From NCBI GenBank assembly GCA_039105265.1, contig JAPFFF010000008.1, forward strand, positions 2,170,001 to 2,234,000: a DNA stretch of 64,000 bases, written 5' to 3'. A program made the position numbers and the translations under genes. Shown piece by piece: positions 8,804-18,080 of the stretch (position 1 is its first letter; every line of letters begins with the position of its first letter). This stretch comes from Tritrichomonas musculus. Its lineage: Eukaryota > Parabasalia > Tritrichomonadida > Tritrichomonadidae. Under the pieces are notes generated by a model. The model worked only from the letters and a program-made list of their open reading frames with translations, did not search any database and was not told where the DNA came from.

Positions 8804-10294
8804 ATGTCTGATGTTAAAGCTGTTAATCGTTTGATTAGTGCTGCTCTAGATCCAAGCGAAGTTACTCAAGCCCAATTTGCAGCAAATATACCAACTGTTA
8901 TTGCACCTTTTTCCCCAGCACAAATCCGCGATTCTTTTTTACCTTTTTTGACAACTTGGCTTCCAAAGAACAATAAAACAATAACGCAAAACGTTGCCAA
9001 TCATCTTAATGCAATTGTCAAAGCAGCGGGAGGTCTTGCTCCTTCAGCTGGATTGATTGAAGCTCTAATTTCGAGTGAAGAGCCTAATACACTTAATAAG
9101 ATTGTCGAATCTCTAAGCGCTTTCAAAAATGATCCTATGATCGATGAACTCATCACAAGACTACTATTATCTCAATATGATACTGTTCGCTCTTTTATAC
9201 CAAAATTGTTGCCAATATCTTCATCCGAAGCATCAAATCTTAAGTTTTGTCAAACTCTTGCACGTGATAAATCTTTCATTGTTCGATTTGCTCTCGCCGA
9301 ATATCTTCCTTCTTTACCAGATAAAGATATGCAACAAGTTTCTCAAATACTTATTCAAGACCCACAACTTCGAATTCGCGCTTATTTAGCTGTAGCATGT
9401 ATAAAATTACCAACTTTCTTCAAAGATATTGCGCCTTCTTTATTAAAAGATATTGACTGGTCTGTTCGAGCTTCACTAGCTACTCAAGTTGTCAGCGCTC
9501 TCGATCCTGAACAAGCTGCATCAATAGCAACAAAATTGGTGGATGATAACGTTTGGCAAGTAAAACTTTGCGCATTACAATCATTAACTAAATTATTAGA
9601 TAAATCGCCACCAATTAAATATAATCAAGGATTGAATGTTATATCTACTCTATCAGAATTAATATCTTTTCCTCAATTTTCGCTTAAAGCCGCAGTTATT
9701 GATTGCTTCTTTGCTATTGCAATGCATGATGGGGATTCTATTCCAATTGATAAATTAAAACCGTTTGTTAATGATTTAGTAACAAACCAACCACCAAATG
9801 TTAAACTTCACTTTTTAAACACAATCGCATCAACCAAAAAACAAGAATTTGCTGCATTAATTGAAAACAAAATAAGTTCTATTGTTGACGCTCTTTCACG
9901 AGATGATAAATGGCGTGTTCGCTTAGGAGTTGTTGAGGAACTTCAAGCCCTCTCCGCCTTAATGCCAAATAGTAAATGTGCAGCTGATTTTGCGACTCTT
10001 TGTCTCAGATTAACAGAAGATGAGGCATATCCAGTTAGAATGGCTTCTATTAAATACCTCTCTGCACAATTTGCATCTGAAGGAACAAATATACCTGCAT
10101 GTGTAATGCAAATGAAAGCTAAAGATAGTTTTAGACGCAGACAAACAGCATTATTAATCCTTTCAGAAATGAGGAAAGCTACAAATGACACAGATTTCAA
10201 AGATCATTTATTAAAAGAAATGACTTCATTTAAAGAAGATTCATGTCGAAATGTTTCCCTCTTAGCCAATAAGCTAATTGAAGAAGCTAGTTAA
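8804..10294 (+). CDS. PP2A scaffold subunit A (PR65-like HEAT repeats)
   Basis: 496 residues from ATG 8804. Nearly the whole protein is HEAT repeats, with the PR65 pattern of a hydrophobic helix, then D-x-x-W/S-V-R: for example DKSFIVRFALAEYLPSL, DIDWSVRASLATQVVSAL, DNVWQVKLCALQSLTKL, DDKWRVRLGVVEELQAL and DEAYPVRMASIKYLSAQF. These are the intra-repeat turns by which PR65 holds the catalytic and regulatory subunits of protein phosphatase 2A. Human PR65 has 15 repeats in 589 residues; this protein is about 90 residues shorter, suggesting roughly 13 repeats. It is cytosolic by lack of any signal. The family call is firm; the exact repeat count is an estimate. Confidence 0.85.
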   Translation: MSDVKAVNRLISAALDPSEVTQAQFAANIPTVIAPFSPAQIRDSFLPFLTTWLPKNNKTITQNVANHLNAIVKAAGGLAPSAGLIEALISSEEPNTLNKIVESLSAFKNDPMIDELITRLLLSQYDTVRSFIPKLLPISSSEASNLKFCQTLARDKSFIVRFALAEYLPSLPDKDMQQVSQILIQDPQLRIRAYLAVACIKLPTFFKDIAPSLLKDIDWSVRASLATQVVSALDPEQAASIATKLVDDNVWQVKLCALQSLTKLLDKSPPIKYNQGLNVISTLSELISFPQFSLKAAVIDCFFAIAMHDGDSIPIDKLKPFVNDLVTNQPPNVKLHFLNTIASTKKQEFAALIENKISSIVDALSRDDKWRVRLGVVEELQALSALMPNSKCAADFATLCLRLTEDEAYPVRMASIKYLSAQFASEGTNIPACVMQMKAKDSFRRRQTALLILSEMRKATNDTDFKDHLLKEMTSFKEDSCRNVSLLANKLIEEAS

Positions 10295-11083
10295 TTTATA
10301 ATCAAATTAAAAATTTCTCATTAAATCTTTTTTTTTTTTCTTTTTTCTTTCATTAAATAGTTGCGTAATACACAATGTGCATATCAATAGCTTGTATTTT
10401 ATGAAAATAAAAAACAATTGAAAGAGCATTCTGAGAAGATTCACCTTTCCATATTTGACTTTCAAAAAATGGTTAAAAAAAAAAAAAAAATTGAAAATGG
10501 CTTATCCATTTTACTTTCTTATAGGATTTTCTTTAATAAAAAGTGTCAAATTTATTATTTAATCATATTATATTTACTTTATATTAATAATATTGTTATA
10601 TTCAATATTTGCAAAGGAATTACCCAATCAGACAATTATATAAATATAAAATAAAGAAATGACTTAATACAATTGAATTTTTCAAAACAATCAATCTAAA
10701 ACGGTTATTCTCCAAAAAACATAAAAATATGTTAATAAATAATGTAATAATGAAGTTTTCGAAACCCTTCAAAATGCTATTGAACTTAATAACATTCAAA
10801 ATTTGAAAATATTCATTCAATTTAATAAATTTATATAACTCCTCTTTATCCTTTTTTTAATTTTTTTTATACTTCAATTAATATGTTAATACATATATCT
10901 ATTTTTATTTTTTTTCAAATATATGACATATTTCTATGCCAAACTGATAGTATGGTTTGGGTAAAATATCATAAAATATGATCGTTATCCATTGAATTAT
11001 AAATGTCTGGACACTTATTTCCCCTTTCAAAAAGTTTATAAAATATATCCATACTTTTATATCACTTTTAAACAAACACATCA
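10295..11083. other. Intergenic region upstream of Hsp70
   Basis: 789 bp, AT-rich, with long A and T runs. Near its end are TTCAAAAAGTTT (11026-11037) and the Hsp70 initiator. GAA/TTC triplets around 10750-10770 (GAAGTTTTCGAAACCCTTC) loosely resemble a heat-shock element but with irregular spacing. No gene seen. Confidence 0.4.
11062..11068 (+). promoter_or_regulatory. Trichomonad initiator TCACTTT of Hsp70
   Basis: TCACTTT with the presumed +1 A at 11064, 20 bases before the ATG. It is a full match to the trichomonad initiator TCA(+1)Y(T/A) at the usual distance, and predicts a very short 5' leader. Confidence 0.65.
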
Positions 11084-13072
11084 ATGACAGCAATCGGAAT
11101 TGATCTTGGTACAACATACTCATGCGTTGGTGTCTTCCGCCACAACCGTGTCGACATCATTGCTAATGATATGGGTAACCGTACAACCCCATCTTATGTT
11201 GCCTTTACAGACGAAGAACGTCTTGTTGGTGATGCAGCTAAAAATCAAGCAGCTATGAACCCAACAAATACAGTCTTTGACGCAAAGCGTATGATTGGTC
11301 GTAAGTTCTCAGATCCAATCGTTCAAAAGGATATGCAACACTGGCCTTTTAAGGTTATCAAGGGTGATGCTGACAGGCCAAGAATTGAAGTCCAATGGAA
11401 GGGTGAAACAAAACAATTCTATCCAGAAGAAATTTCTGCCATGGTTCTCGGTAAAATGAAGGAAGTTGCTGAAACACAATTAACTGAAAAAGTTAATGAT
11501 GCAGTCGTTACAGTTCCAGCATACTTCAATGATGGTCAACGTCAAGCTACAAAGGATGCTGGTGTTATCGCTGGCTTAAACGTTCTTCGTATCATCAACG
11601 AACCAACAGCTGCAGCTATTGCTTTCGGTCTTAACGAAAAGTCTGATGATGAACGTCACGTTCTTATCTTCGATCTTGGAGGTGGTACATTCGATGTTTC
11701 CCTTCTTGATATCGATGGTGGTATGTTCGAAGTTCGTGCAACAGCTGGAGATACTCACCTTGGAGGTGAAGACTTTGATAACAGATTAGTTAACTACTTC
11801 GCTGATCGTTTCCAGAAGAAATTCAAATGCGATCTTCGTCAATCACCACGTGCTTTAAGAACACTTCGTACAGCATGCGAACGTGCTAAGAGAACATTAT
11901 CAACAGCAACCACAGCTTCAATCATTTGCGATTCACTTTTCGAAGGACACGATTTCATGGATAACATTTCACGTGCTATGTTTGAAAACTTAAATGATGA
12001 ATTATTCCGTTCGACAATGAATCCAGTTGCCCAAGTTTTGAAGGATGCTAAAATGGCAAAGGGTGATGTTACAGATATTGTTCTTGTCGGTGGTTCATCC
12101 AGAATTCCACGTGTTCAACAATTACTTCAAGATTTCTTCAATGGCAAACAACCATGCCGTGGAGTTGATCCAGATGAAGCCGTTGCTTATGGTGCCGCCG
12201 TTCAAGCAGCAATCATCAAAGGAGACACATCAGAAGCCGTTAAGGATATCCTTCTTCTCGATGTTGCTCCACTTTCACTCGGTATCGAAACAGCAGGAGA
12301 AATCATGACAGTTTTGATCCCACGTAACACTACAATTCCAGCCAAGAAATCACAAGTTTTCACAACATTCAGTGATAACCAGCCAGCTGTTACAATCAAG
12401 GTTTACGAAGGAGAACGTTCAAGAACTCGTGATAACAATCTTCTTGGTACATTCGACTTAACAGGAATTCCACCAGCACCAAGAGGTGTTCCACAAATCG
12501 AAGTTACATTCGATGTCAACGCTGATGGTATCATGAACGTTTCTGCTCAAGATAAATCAACAGGTAATGTCAAGAAGATCACAATCAAGAATGAAAAGGG
12601 ACGTCTTTCACAAGCAGATATCGATAAGATGGTTGCAGATGCAGAGAAATTCAAGGCACAAGATGAAGAAGTTCGAAAGAAGGTCGAAGCTAAGAATGCT
12701 CTTGAAGGATACTGCTTCGGTGTTCGTAACTCATTATCAAACGAACAATTTGCAGCTGCTCTTTCACAATCTGACAAAGATACAATCAACAAAGAAATCA
12801 ATGACGCACTTGCTTGGGTTGATGCTCATCAAGATGCAGAAGTTTCTGAATTCGAAGCCAAACAAAAGGAACTCGAAGGAAAATTAATGCCAATTATGCA
12901 AGCTGCTTACCAAAATGCTGCCCCAGGTGGAGCTGGTGGAATGCCAGGAGGAATGCCAGGTGGAATTGATCCAAACATGTTCAACCAAGGTGGTCCAGGC
13001 GGTCCAGGAGCTGGCCCAGCAGGTGGCTCAACTGGAGGACACAGTGGCCCACGTGTCGAAGAAGTTGACTAA
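11084..13072 (+). CDS. Cytosolic Hsp70 chaperone
   Basis: 662 residues, usual cytosolic Hsp70 length. ATPase-domain signatures are complete: [13 protein letters not shown] near residue 5, [14 protein letters not shown] near 195 and [16 protein letters not shown] near 335. The substrate-binding domain follows ([19 protein letters not shown] near 390), then the helical lid, a Gly/Met/Pro repeat ([10 protein letters not shown]) and the terminal EEVD that docks TPR co-chaperones. No signal or targeting peptide is present, which separates it from ER and hydrogenosomal paralogues. It binds unfolded proteins in an ATP cycle. Codon use is visibly richer in C-ending codons than neighbouring genes, as expected for a highly expressed gene. 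The initiator lies 20 bases upstream. Confidence 0.97.
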   Translation: MTAIGIDLGTTYSCVGVFRHNRVDIIANDMGNRTTPSYVAFTDEERLVGDAAKNQAAMNPTNTVFDAKRMIGRKFSDPIVQKDMQHWPFKVIKGDADRPRIEVQWKGETKQFYPEEISAMVLGKMKEVAETQLTEKVNDAVVTVPAYFNDGQRQATKDAGVIAGLNVLRIINEPTAAAIAFGLNEKSDDERHVLIFDLGGGTFDVSLLDIDGGMFEVRATAGDTHLGGEDFDNRLVNYFADRFQKKFKCDLRQSPRALRTLRTACERAKRTLSTATTASIICDSLFEGHDFMDNISRAMFENLNDELFRSTMNPVAQVLKDAKMAKGDVTDIVLVGGSSRIPRVQQLLQDFFNGKQPCRGVDPDEAVAYGAAVQAAIIKGDTSEAVKDILLLDVAPLSLGIETAGEIMTVLIPRNTTIPAKKSQVFTTFSDNQPAVTIKVYEGERSRTRDNNLLGTFDLTGIPPAPRGVPQIEVTFDVNADGIMNVSAQDKSTGNVKKITIKNEKGRLSQADIDKMVADAEKFKAQDEEVRKKVEAKNALEGYCFGVRNSLSNEQFAAALSQSDKDTINKEINDALAWVDAHQDAEVSEFEAKQKELEGKLMPIMQAAYQNAAPGGAGGMPGGMPGGIDPNMFNQGGPGGPGAGPAGGSTGGHSGPRVEEVD

Positions 13073-13911
13073 GAAAGATAAAATTTATATTTTGTTTTAT
13101 TATAAATAATAAACACTTTCTAATATATATGCTGCTATTTTATTTGTATATGTTTTAAATTAAAAAAACATATTATTATTCAAGGAGATATTTTTCATTA
13201 AATTTATTTTGATGTAAATTATTTGAAAAAGTAAGAATAAAATTTTTGAATAAATTTATAACAATTTTTCAATAGAAGATTTTATATAAAAAACCACAAC
13301 GATCATTTTTAATTGAAAAATTATTAAGTGATTTGAACTCCTAATACACTAAAAAACTTTAAATATAATGATTTTTTATTCAGCCCATTTGTGAATAATG
13401 CAATCATAAATTTATAATAAATATAAATTGAAGAAGGGGAATAATTTTTTCTTTCATATTTGTAATTATCTTAACAATGTTAAGAAAAATACACTAAATG
13501 TTGAATTAATTAATTGATCGATTAGAGAAAATTGATACTATTTTGAGAATAAAAAGTTTTTTTCTACGAATATATGATAGAATATAATATTTATAATATT
13601 GTATCATATTTGTATCTGGAGTATATATTCTTCACCACACATCAAGATTGTATTTGCAATAAAATACTGTTGAATATTTATTCGTTAAATAATAAAATAG
13701 AAATTTGAATAAATAGAATCAAAAACGGAAAATTTTACACTTTTTCTATTAAAAAATATTTAACCTTCCACATATGCATTCAAAAAATGGGGAAAAGGTG
13801 AATTATTCTCACAAAAATTGAATTTTGATTTTATAATGAAAAAGTTTTGGCGATTTTGAAGTAAATTTGTGAGATGATCAGAAAAAAAATAAATAAATCT
13901 TACTTCAAACA
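13073..13911. other. Intergenic, AT-rich, no gene seen
   Basis: 839 bp. The sequence after the Hsp70 stop holds several AATAAA-like words. TTACTTC 8 bases before the next ATG is a weak initiator match. Confidence 0.35.
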
Positions 13912-15180
13912 ATGTCCAAAAGAAATCAGAAATGCATTCATTGCGGAGCAATTGGATCAATTGTTGAAGATAATATTTCTGGAAAACTTGTTTGTTCAAA
14001 CTGTGGTACAGTTGTACAAGATTCAGTTTTGATAAACGAAGTTGAGTTTTCCGAACTCTCAAATGGTAATTCATCAAGAAACGGTCAATTTATTGTCACC
14101 CCTTCTCAAAAATCCGGATATCCAACAGCTTCTCAAAGCTCTGTTGAAGGAAAAGCACGAATTCAAACAATTTGTGAATCCCTCTCTCGTCTCGAAAACC
14201 AACCTGATGTTTGTGAACTTGCTGAAAGAATTTTCAAGAAAGCGCTTCATGAACGATTCATTCGTGGAAGAACTATTGAAATTGTTGCTGCAGCATGCGT
14301 TTATGTTGCAATCCGTCAAAAGAAGAGCACAGGATATCTTCTTGTTGATGTTGCAGATAATGTTGATTGTGGCATTTTTGAGCTTGCAGCAACTGCACTA
14401 AAATTATCAACTTGTGTAAGTGAGATAATGCCTGTCATTGATCCAACATTGTTTATTGATCGGTTTACTGATGAACTCAAATTCGGTCGTTTGGCACCTG
14501 AAATTAAAGAAACAGCAATTCAAATGATAAGAAGGTTTGATCGCGATTGGATTCAAACCGGAAGAAAACCGTCAGGTGTTTGTGGAGCAGCTATTATGAT
14601 GGCTGCTCGCTTACATGGAGTTGAGGTTTCTAAAGATACGATTCTTAAATGTGCTAGAGTATGCCATGCAACAATCAATAAAAGACTAAATGAGATATCA
14701 AAAACGGAATTTGCAAAATCATCAATTAGTGAGATAAGAGAAAATCAGGATATTATTAAAGAAGAAGTTAACGAACTTCCACCTTCAATGAAAATTAAGA
14801 AGCAGCTTGAAGACATCGCAAATGAAATTACTAAAAAGGACAAAGAGACCGAGGCAACAACTTCTTCACCTAATTTTAGCGAGATCGTTGATACTTTTAG
14901 TGACGATGATTTGAAAGATGTTGATGACATGGTTCTTGATGAAGAAGAATCAGAAAAAAGGTCAGCACTCTTCTACACAATGTATAAATCAAAATTAAAC
15001 CAAATGCCAAAATTCGAACAACCTCTAAAGAGGAAGAGGAAAGAAATAGAGCATTCTGCAGGTAGCTCAATCCATTCTGATACTGATACAAATCAGGACA
15101 ACGAAACTAAAAGGGATTATGGTGATAATAACGATGATGACGACGTTGTTTCTGATGCTGGTGATTTTGATGATTTCTGA
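13912..15180 (+). CDS. BRF1: TFIIIB subunit BRF1 (TFIIB-related factor)
   Basis: 422 residues. The N-terminal zinc ribbon has Cys8/Cys11 and Cys28/Cys31 (CIHC, CSNC). The next segment, SVLINEVEFSELSNG, is closer to BRF1 (ISEVQF..) than to TFIIB. Two cyclin folds follow, at about 75-160 and 170-265, with RTIEIVAAACVYVAIRQ and RKPSGVCGAAIMMAARLHG, the latter being the hallmark of the second TFIIB-type repeat. The acidic C-terminus includes DDVDDMVLDEEESEKRSAL and FYTMYKSKLNQ, like BRF1 homology block II, which binds TBP. The role is to place TBP and BDP1 at RNA polymerase III promoters (tRNA, 5S genes). The alternative, a TFIIB paralogue, is less likely because of the long acidic tail. Confidence 0.85.
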   Translation: MSKRNQKCIHCGAIGSIVEDNISGKLVCSNCGTVVQDSVLINEVEFSELSNGNSSRNGQFIVTPSQKSGYPTASQSSVEGKARIQTICESLSRLENQPDVCELAERIFKKALHERFIRGRTIEIVAAACVYVAIRQKKSTGYLLVDVADNVDCGIFELAATALKLSTCVSEIMPVIDPTLFIDRFTDELKFGRLAPEIKETAIQMIRRFDRDWIQTGRKPSGVCGAAIMMAARLHGVEVSKDTILKCARVCHATINKRLNEISKTEFAKSSISEIRENQDIIKEEVNELPPSMKIKKQLEDIANEITKKDKETEATTSSPNFSEIVDTFSDDDLKDVDDMVLDEEESEKRSALFYTMYKSKLNQMPKFEQPLKRKRKEIEHSAGSSIHSDTDTNQDNETKRDYGDNNDDDDVVSDAGDFDDF

Positions 15181-15655
15181 TTTATTTATTATCCGAGAAA
15201 GAGAATTGAGAGTCCATACTTGGAGTATTTAATTTTTTCGATTTATTTTGTTTTTTAGAAGTTCATTAAAAAAATCTTTTTATCCTGCTTTTTATATGCA
15301 TGGTTTTAAAAAATCGATTGTATTAACCATATTTTATATTTACAAAAAAGGAGGTTATCATCTTGATACGGTATTTGAATCTGATAAAAAGCTTTATAAA
15401 AAATTGATTGCGTTAAGCTTTAGTAATAAAAATTTATATCAATGCTAACACATTAATGCGCTTATATATGATTTTGCAAAGTACGCTTTCTGGTTCATTC
15501 GATTATATATTATTTTCATTTTAAAAACATCGTTGATATTTTGATCGTAAATAATTTCAAAAAGTTATTAAATTCAGTAATATTCCAAATAAAGCATTGA
15601 AATGTTATGAAATTCAATTATTTGTTATCTAACCGCTTGATTTTCTAATAAGTAA
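15181..15655. other. Intergenic, no gene seen
   Basis: 475 bp. It contains TTCAAAAAGTTA (15556-15567), a near copy of the motif found before Hsp70 and other genes. A short open frame around 15296-15448 has no ATG-supported coding character. Confidence 0.35.
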
Positions 15656-16084
15656 ATGATTAGGTTCTTCATCGTTTTCAACAGGCAAGGTTCTGTTCGT
15701 TTGGTCAAATGGTATACTCCATACACAGAAGCTGAAAAAGAAAAGCTTAAGACTGATCTCCATCGTCTTGTTTGCAGAAGAACCGCCAATTTAACAAACG
15801 TTCTTGAATATAAGAATTACAAGATCATTTATCGCCCTTATGCTGCACTTTTCATGTGCATGTGCGTCGATGCCGCTGATAATGAATTCGCAGTTCTTGA
15901 AACTATTCATTTATTTGTCGAAATTTTAGATACCTATTTTGGAAAAGTTCGTGAATTGGATTTACTTCTTGGATTTCATAAAGTTTATGCTCTACTCGAT
16001 GAATTTATCGTTGCTGGAGAGCTCGGTGAATGCAATAAACAAGTTATCGTCAGCAGAATGAAACAACTTGATAACTTGGATTAA
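15656..16084 (+). CDS. Clathrin adaptor sigma subunit (AP-1/AP-2 type)
   Basis: 142 residues, exactly the length of AP-2 sigma. The fold is complete: MIRFFIVFNRQGSVRLVKWY at the start, then VCRRTANLTNVLEYKNYKII, YRPYAALFMCMCVDAADNE, LETIHLFVEILDTYFGKVRE and ELDLLLGFHKVYALLDEFIV, each matching the longin fold of the adaptor small chain. The EYKNYKIIYRPYA block carries the Arg/Val pocket region used for dileucine cargo binding. It works in a heterotetramer with two large chains and mu in coated-vesicle formation. NEFAVLETIH points to AP-1 or AP-2; which one cannot be decided by eye. Confidence 0.93.
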   Translation: MIRFFIVFNRQGSVRLVKWYTPYTEAEKEKLKTDLHRLVCRRTANLTNVLEYKNYKIIYRPYAALFMCMCVDAADNEFAVLETIHLFVEILDTYFGKVRELDLLLGFHKVYALLDEFIVAGELGECNKQVIVSRMKQLDNLD

Positions 16085-16241
16085 TTTTTTTTTTTATAAA
16101 TCAATCAGCATCTAGATTTTGCGATCATTAGTTTTATTTTTTTTTAAAATAAAAAAAAAAAAAAAAAAAAGATATATCTTGATAATTTGAGAATAATCTA
16201 TTTAATATACATTAAACATGAATAAATATCTATTCATTTAG
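16085..16241. other. Short intergenic region with A/T homopolymers
   Basis: Two converging genes end here. A 20-base poly(A) run lies near 16150. Confidence 0.4.
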
Positions 16242-16841
16242 TTATTGCTCACTACATCCGCATAAATTATGAAAGATTGTATCCAAACAGTGATGAATTT
16301 GATGATTCATTTTATCAACTTCAATATTTAGAGGTTGTGTGTAAGTATAAACGGTGTCTTCAAAGTTACAAAAAATCCCACAAAAAATTTTTAGACACGT
16401 CTTACGACAACTTTCTTCTTCTGCTTGCTCGTCTAAAGATCGATAATCAATTTGATTAGTTACGTCCAAAAGCGGTGAACCAATCGTCTGAGAATAATTT
16501 TCATTTCCATTACTTGAATTTACATCTAATCGACGAATCCCTTGGCTATTTGAGATACTGGATGATTCTGGTTGAGCAACATCAAAATCTTGATTGGAAA
16601 TATTTGGCGAAGATGGAAGATTGATTGAGGATGGAGGAATAAGCTGAGGAGATGCAGGTTTATTTAATTTATCACTGCTACTTTCTTGAGTATTCAGATT
16701 TTCACCTGAACCTGAGTGATTGGATTGAACTTCTGCTTTAACAGATGGAAACTGGCTATTTGGATCAAAATTGACAGATGGCATACTTCCCAATTCTGTT
16801 GAATTCAGAACAGGAAAACCATCAAGTTCAGAGTCGCTCAT
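16242..16841 (-). CDS. Hypothetical protein with Ser/Pro/Asn-rich body and Cys-rich tail
   Basis: 199 residues from ATG 16841 (MSDSELDGF); codons further upstream lack ATG. I do not recognise it. Residues 1-125 are low complexity (Ser, Asn, Pro, Gln). The C-terminal 65 residues look different and compact, with a cluster of Cys and aromatic residues: ESCRKTCLKIFCGIFCNFED, then a His/Cys-containing end, HCLDTIFHNLCGCSEQ. The IFCGIFCNF stretch could be palmitoylated or membrane-embedded, or the Cys/His could bind metal. It converges on the AP sigma gene and is divergent from the WD40 gene (135 bp). Confidence 0.6.
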   Translation of the reverse strand: MSDSELDGFPVLNSTELGSMPSVNFDPNSQFPSVKAEVQSNHSGSGENLNTQESSSDKLNKPASPQLIPPSSINLPSSPNISNQDFDVAQPESSSISNSQGIRRLDVNSSNGNENYSQTIGSPLLDVTNQIDYRSLDEQAEEESCRKTCLKIFCGIFCNFEDTVYTYTQPLNIEVDKMNHQIHHCLDTIFHNLCGCSEQ

Positions 16842-16897
16842 TTTAAAATAAGCAAAATCTTTTTTCAATTGTTATCTATTTTATCCTTCTTTTTCAT

Positions 16898-16909
16898 TTC
16901 AAAAAGTTT
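16898..16909. promoter_or_regulatory. Recurrent intergenic motif TTCAAAAAGTTT
   Basis: Lies in the 135-bp divergent promoter between 16841 and 16977. The same 12-mer occurs at 3529, 11026, 55978 and 58744, all intergenic. Confidence 0.4.
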
Positions 16910-16976
16910 CTGATTGGACATTTATCAATTGAAAAAAAGAATATTTTTTAATTAATAATACTTTTATTTTTTTTTA

Positions 16977-17933
16977 ATGACAAAAGCGCCTACACTTAAA
17001 TTAAAATGGAAATCAGATTTAACTGATGGAGACGTATTTGCTCTCCAATATTCAAAAGATAAATCATTTATTGGCTGCGCGTTATCAAATGGGCAAGTTG
17101 GACTTTATAGTCCTACAACAGGCAGACTCTCATATGCCCTTGACCAAAATTCTGAACACTTGCCTGCTACTTCATTTCGTTTTCATCCGTCATCAAAATT
17201 CTTTATTGCCGGTTCTTCGAATGGTAATGTGAACTGCTGGTCAACTCGAAAACCAGCTATTATTTGGGAAGAGAAAGAAGATAATAATGAAATATTTTGC
17301 ATTGATATGAATCTTGATGGTAGTAAGTTTGCCACAGCAGGTCTTGACACAAAAGTTAGATTATACGATTTTGAATCACATTCAATAATATCAATACTTG
17401 AAAAATCGTCTGATATAGATAGTGACCCTGTTCCAGGTCATACAAACCGCGTATTTTCAGTTCTTTTTGATCCATTAAATCCTTTTACTTTATTCTCATC
17501 TGGATGGGATGAAACAATTCAAATATGGGATTTAAGAATTGGAAAATCCGTCAGATCTCTTTTTGGCGTACATGTTTGCTCAGATTCAATGGACCTTTTC
17601 CTAAATCAATTAGCAGTAGGAAGTTGGAGGACCACAGATCAACTTCAAATATGGGATCTCAGAACATTTAAAGTATCAAAAACATTCAAATGGAAAGAAG
17701 GCAAACAATGTTTAGTTTATGCAACCAAATTCAGTCCTGATGGCGAATTTTTGTATGCAGGCGGATCAGGTTTTGATGAAATTGGAATTTTTTCAACACA
17801 AACAGGATCACAAATTGGTCAAACAATAGCTCTTGAAAATCCAGTGTTTACTATTGCCCTTACTAAAGATGGAAAAGAATTAATAGCTGGTGAAACAAAG
17901 GGCAAAATAAATTCCTATACTATTAATACTTAA
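16977..17933 (+). CDS. WD40-repeat protein
   Basis: 318 residues, about the size of one seven-bladed propeller. Recognisable blades include KFATAGLDTKVRLYDFES, GHTNRVFSVLFDPLNPFTLF followed by SSGWDETIQIWDLR, DQLQIWDLRTFKV and ATKFSPDGEFLYAGGSGFDE. The two IWDLR ends and the GH...D spacing are classic. The specific subfamily is not recognised; the protein is probably a small scaffold or the propeller of a larger complex. Confidence 0.85.
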   Translation: MTKAPTLKLKWKSDLTDGDVFALQYSKDKSFIGCALSNGQVGLYSPTTGRLSYALDQNSEHLPATSFRFHPSSKFFIAGSSNGNVNCWSTRKPAIIWEEKEDNNEIFCIDMNLDGSKFATAGLDTKVRLYDFESHSIISILEKSSDIDSDPVPGHTNRVFSVLFDPLNPFTLFSSGWDETIQIWDLRIGKSVRSLFGVHVCSDSMDLFLNQLAVGSWRTTDQLQIWDLRTFKVSKTFKWKEGKQCLVYATKFSPDGEFLYAGGSGFDEIGIFSTQTGSQIGQTIALENPVFTIALTKDGKELIAGETKGKINSYTINT

Positions 17934-18080
17934 TTTATTGTTAATAAAAATATGAAAATACATATTATTACAAGCAAATTTAAATATACGTTTACTTCAG
18001 CAATTAAAAATTAGGCTTACTAAATTTTTAACATTTAAGTGAATTTAGGTGAAAAAAGCAACAACTGACAAAATTAAATA

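Noticed and set aside
10750-10770. Heat-shock element upstream of Hsp70
   Set aside because: GAA/TTC triplets are present but the 5-bp phasing is irregular, and the site is over 300 bp from the start; not convincing.
15296-15448. Short open frame after BRF1 as a gene
   Set aside because: Starts only at an internal ATG, low-complexity Lys/Phe/Tyr composition, no initiator.
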